Shown: piece after piece, positions 30,979-33,123 of the stretch
Numbering within the stretch: position 1 is the first letter of the stretch
How the letters are laid out: the number at the start of each line of letters is the position of its first letter
Assembly (NCBI GenBank): GCA_040381935.1
Contig: JBEIGJ010000009.1
Span: 1-33,123, forward strand
DNA: 33,123 nt
Origin: Casp-actino8 sp040381935
GTDB taxonomy: Bacteria > Actinomycetota > Acidimicrobiia > Acidimicrobiales > Ilumatobacteraceae
Direction: 5' to 3'
Position numbers and translations under genes: made by a program
Notes under the pieces: generated by a model
The model's database searches: none
What the model saw: only the letters and a program-made list of their open reading frames with translations
Told to the model about the DNA's origin: nothing

Positions 30979-32577
30979 GTGAGGTCCAACTTGCGCGACA
31001 TGGAACCGCCCAACTTCTCGATTGCCTGCCAGACTGAGAGGGTGACTCTCATTGCCAACTCTGCCGAGGCCGCAGCGGCCCTGGAAAATCAGTTCGGGCT
31101 CGCTGATCGCATCGTCGATGAATCAGCGCTGGAGCGGAGTGTTCAAAGATGTCGCCAACAGGGTATCCGTCTGCCGACGTTTGCCGAGTTGGCTCATCCG
31201 GCGGCAATCGACTCGTCTTTGATTGGAGACGCTGACCCTCAGGCTCCGGATCCGCGCAACTTGTGGCGAGTTCATTGGTACAACGACTTGAGGGGATCCC
31301 GGGTATCAGTTCCGGACCATGTTGTCCTACCTTCATCGTTGACCGGAGTAGCGAACCCGATCATCGTGGTCTTCGGAGACCGTTTTCCGATGATCACCGC
31401 TCACAAGGTGCTGGCCGCCTATTCCTGTTTGGCGCCACGGGTCGTGACCGGACAGTTCGACCCGACGTATCACCGGGCAATTTGGCCATCTACTGGTAAT
31501 TACGCCCGGGGCGGGGTCGCCATTAGTCGGCTCATGGGTTGTCGAGGAGTGGCCATTCTTCCAGCAGGAATGAGTCAAGAGCGTTTCGATTGGCTGGATC
31601 AGTGGTGTGTGAATCCCTCAGAAGATGTGATTCGTACCGTGGGGACAGAAAGCAACGTCAAAGAGATCTATGACGCTTGTAACGAGCTCGATCGCGATCC
31701 GGTGAACTTCATCTTCAATCAGTTCTGTGAGTTCTCGAATCACCTCGGCCACTACGAGGTAACTGGGCGCGCCTTGGGTCATGTTTTCGAGACGGTGCGC
31801 GATGGAATGAAAAAGTCGGGACGGGACCTGCGTCTTGCGGCATTCACCTCGGCCACGGGTTCGGCGGGCACGATCGCCGCGGGTGATCGATTGAAGGATG
31901 ATTACGGTGCTCGAATTGTTGCCGTCGAAGCATTGGAATGCCCGACCATGCTCGAGAACGGATTCGGAGAACACAACATCCAGGGAATTGGCGACAAACA
32001 CATTCCTCTCATTCACAATGTGATGAATAGCGATGTGGTGTGCGCGATTAGCGATCAGGCCACCGATGAACTCGATGTCTTGTTTAATACTCCGGCGGGA
32101 CGGGATTTTCTGATCGGCAAAAAGGGTTTCTCCGTGGAACTCGTCGATGCTCTCGAGCATTTCGGCTTCTCGGCTATCTGCAATACGTTGGCAGCGATCA
32201 AGACGTCAAAGTTGCTCAATCTTGGTCCCGATGAGGCAGTCATCACCGTCGCCACCGATGGCGGCGCCCTATATCCGAGTTCGCGAGTGAAGACTTTGAC
32301 TGAGCGGTTCGGCGGTGAGATGAAACCAGAAGATGCCGCTGAGGTTTTTGGTCGTCATCTTGGCCATGTGACAACTGAAGACATGATCGATTGCACCGAG
32401 CGAGATCGGAATCGAATTTTCAACTTGGGGTATTACACCTGGGTGGAGCAGCAAGGAACTCCTTTCGAACTTTTCGAGGCTCGACGTCATCAGTCTTTTT
32501 GGACTGGACTACGCCGATACCTTCCAATTTGGGATGAGATGATCACCGAGTTCAACAATCGCGTTGCCACTGACTGA
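30979..32577 (+). CDS. Fold-type-II PLP-dependent enzyme of unknown reaction
   Basis: 532 residues from GTG 30979, chosen for TGAGG eight bases upstream; ATG 31000 (525 residues) is the alternative. It belongs to the tryptophan synthase beta/cysteine synthase superfamily: probable PLP lysine K143 in MITAHKVLAAY, phosphate-side loop STGNYARGGVAIS (171-183), and a later glycine-rich segment TSATGSAGTIAAGDRL that caps the cofactor phosphate. The lysine is preceded by His rather than the usual phenylalanine/serine context. Its N-terminal 100 residues and C-terminal 100 residues are longer than in cysteine synthases. I do not recognise the substrate. A second PLP gene follows after 12 bases. Confidence 0.85.
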   Translation: MRSNLRDMEPPNFSIACQTERVTLIANSAEAAAALENQFGLADRIVDESALERSVQRCRQQGIRLPTFAELAHPAAIDSSLIGDADPQAPDPRNLWRVHWYNDLRGSRVSVPDHVVLPSSLTGVANPIIVVFGDRFPMITAHKVLAAYSCLAPRVVTGQFDPTYHRAIWPSTGNYARGGVAISRLMGCRGVAILPAGMSQERFDWLDQWCVNPSEDVIRTVGTESNVKEIYDACNELDRDPVNFIFNQFCEFSNHLGHYEVTGRALGHVFETVRDGMKKSGRDLRLAAFTSATGSAGTIAAGDRLKDDYGARIVAVEALECPTMLENGFGEHNIQGIGDKHIPLIHNVMNSDVVCAISDQATDELDVLFNTPAGRDFLIGKKGFSVELVDALEHFGFSAICNTLAAIKTSKLLNLGPDEAVITVATDGGALYPSSRVKTLTERFGGEMKPEDAAEVFGRHLGHVTTEDMIDCTERDRNRIFNLGYYTWVEQQGTPFELFEARRHQSFWTGLRRYLPIWDEMITEFNNRVATD

Positions 32578-32589
32578 TAGCGGTCATTG

Positions 32590-33123
32590 ATGGCAGCCAT
32601 CGGATTGCAATGTGCAACATGTGGAGCGGCGGTTCCGGTTGCGACGGTTCTACCGTGGCGTTGTCCGCGAGAGCACGGGGATCGCCACCATGTATTGCTG
32701 ATTCAAGACGATGGGGGAGTTTTCGTCAGCGATGACCAGGAGGAGAATCCTTTCATTCGCTACCGGACTCAGATGGCGTGGTGGGCCTTTGGTCGATCGC
32801 GCGGGATGGGCGATGACGAACTCGTTGGTTTGGTCAACGATCTCGACGAGTGGGTTGCGGCAGTAAACGGTACGGGGTTTGCCATCACTCCGTTCGGACG
32901 CGCCGATGAACTGAGTTCCGCATTAGATTTCGTGTCATCGGGTGGGGTTTGGTTGAAAGATGAGACAGTAGGGGTGGCGGGAAGTCAGAAGGCCCGCCAC
33001 TTGTTTTCGATTCTTCTGCACCTTTTCGTTGCTGAACGTTTGAAAGTGGTGCCCTGGTCCACCGAAAAAGATCGCCCGGCTCTGGCTATTGCCTCATGTG
33101 GTAACGCGGCCATTGCCGCTGCC
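32590..33123 (+). CDS. Threonine-synthase-like PLP enzyme with N-terminal zinc ribbon, partial
   Basis: ATG 32590 opens a frame that runs to the window edge (178 residues visible). A probable zinc-binding head, C8-x2-C11 and C25 with H29/H33/H34, is followed by the fold-type-II core: KDETVGVAGSQKAR (123-136) with PLP lysine K134, and ASCGNAAIAAA (168-178) equivalent to the SSGNAG phosphate loop. This order resembles threonine synthase. It lies 12 bases after the other PLP gene, so the two are probably one transcript. The visible part has no frameshift. The reaction is uncertain because the C-terminal half is missing from the window. Confidence 0.85.
   Translation, partial: MAAIGLQCATCGAAVPVATVLPWRCPREHGDRHHVLLIQDDGGVFVSDDQEENPFIRYRTQMAWWAFGRSRGMGDDELVGLVNDLDEWVAAVNGTGFAITPFGRADELSSALDFVSSGGVWLKDETVGVAGSQKARHLFSILLHLFVAERLKVVPWSTEKDRPALAIASCGNAAIAAA

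Overview
The window looks like a chromosomal segment of an actinobacterium. It is moderately GC-rich by eye. An acidimicrobial or related non-mycobacterial lineage is my guess, and the sequence does not prove it. The reasons are a mycobacterial-type gene order (mec, cysM, murI, rph, rdgB, all on + and collinear), a CysM of the Mycobacterium type, a DtxR-family regulator, an ECF sigma factor with a C-terminal zinc-finger tail, and soluble P450s with a small P450-type ferredoxin. No transposase, integrase, CRISPR array, rRNA or prophage gene was seen. No gene-free stretch exceeds 300 bases; the longest is about 190 bases (27013-27199).

Region 1 (1-6013, all -): a partial lipoprotein and a DtxR-type metal regulator, then a tight set transcribed from about 6013 down to 1171. 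That set is an aldose-1-epimerase-like protein, an ECF sigma factor, a GT4 glycosyltransferase, a SAM methyltransferase and an alpha/alpha-toroid (prenyltransferase/squalene-cyclase-like) protein. The last three are 1-2 bases apart and look like one envelope-glycan or glycolipid unit.

Region 2 (6072-8135): smpB (-), followed by a duplicated hairpin, then mec (JAMM peptidase) and cysM on +. There is no cysO between them, although CysM keeps the arginine used for O-phosphoserine.

Region 3 (8139-27051): about 19 kb of accessory catabolic genes lying between cysM and murI, which are near neighbours in Mycobacterium. It holds a minus-strand operon SDR1 - amidohydrolase - Dabb protein - EamA transporter; a ferredoxin head-to-head with SDR1; an ACMSD-like amidohydrolase and a divergent TIM-barrel isomerase; a minus operon SDR3 - ThuA - SDR2 - P450-1; a divergent P450-2 followed by a TrmB-type regulator; and a minus run of sugar-type ABC importer (binding protein, double ATPase, permease) followed by a form II molybdenum hydroxylase (large and small subunit, no FAD subunit). 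Together these suggest uptake and oxidative or hydrolytic degradation of a cyclic, sugar-like or glycosylated compound. The substrate cannot be read from the sequence. Several of the enzymes carry substitutions at normally conserved active-site positions.

Region 4 (27174-33123): murI, rph and rdgB on +; a D-threonine-aldolase-like PLP enzyme (-); tRNA-Leu(UAG) (-); and two consecutive fold-type-II PLP enzymes on +, the second cut by the window edge.

A recurring small-scale feature is short direct duplications (9-26 bp period) in or next to intergenic regions: after smpB, after SDR1, before P450-1, before murI and between murI and rph.
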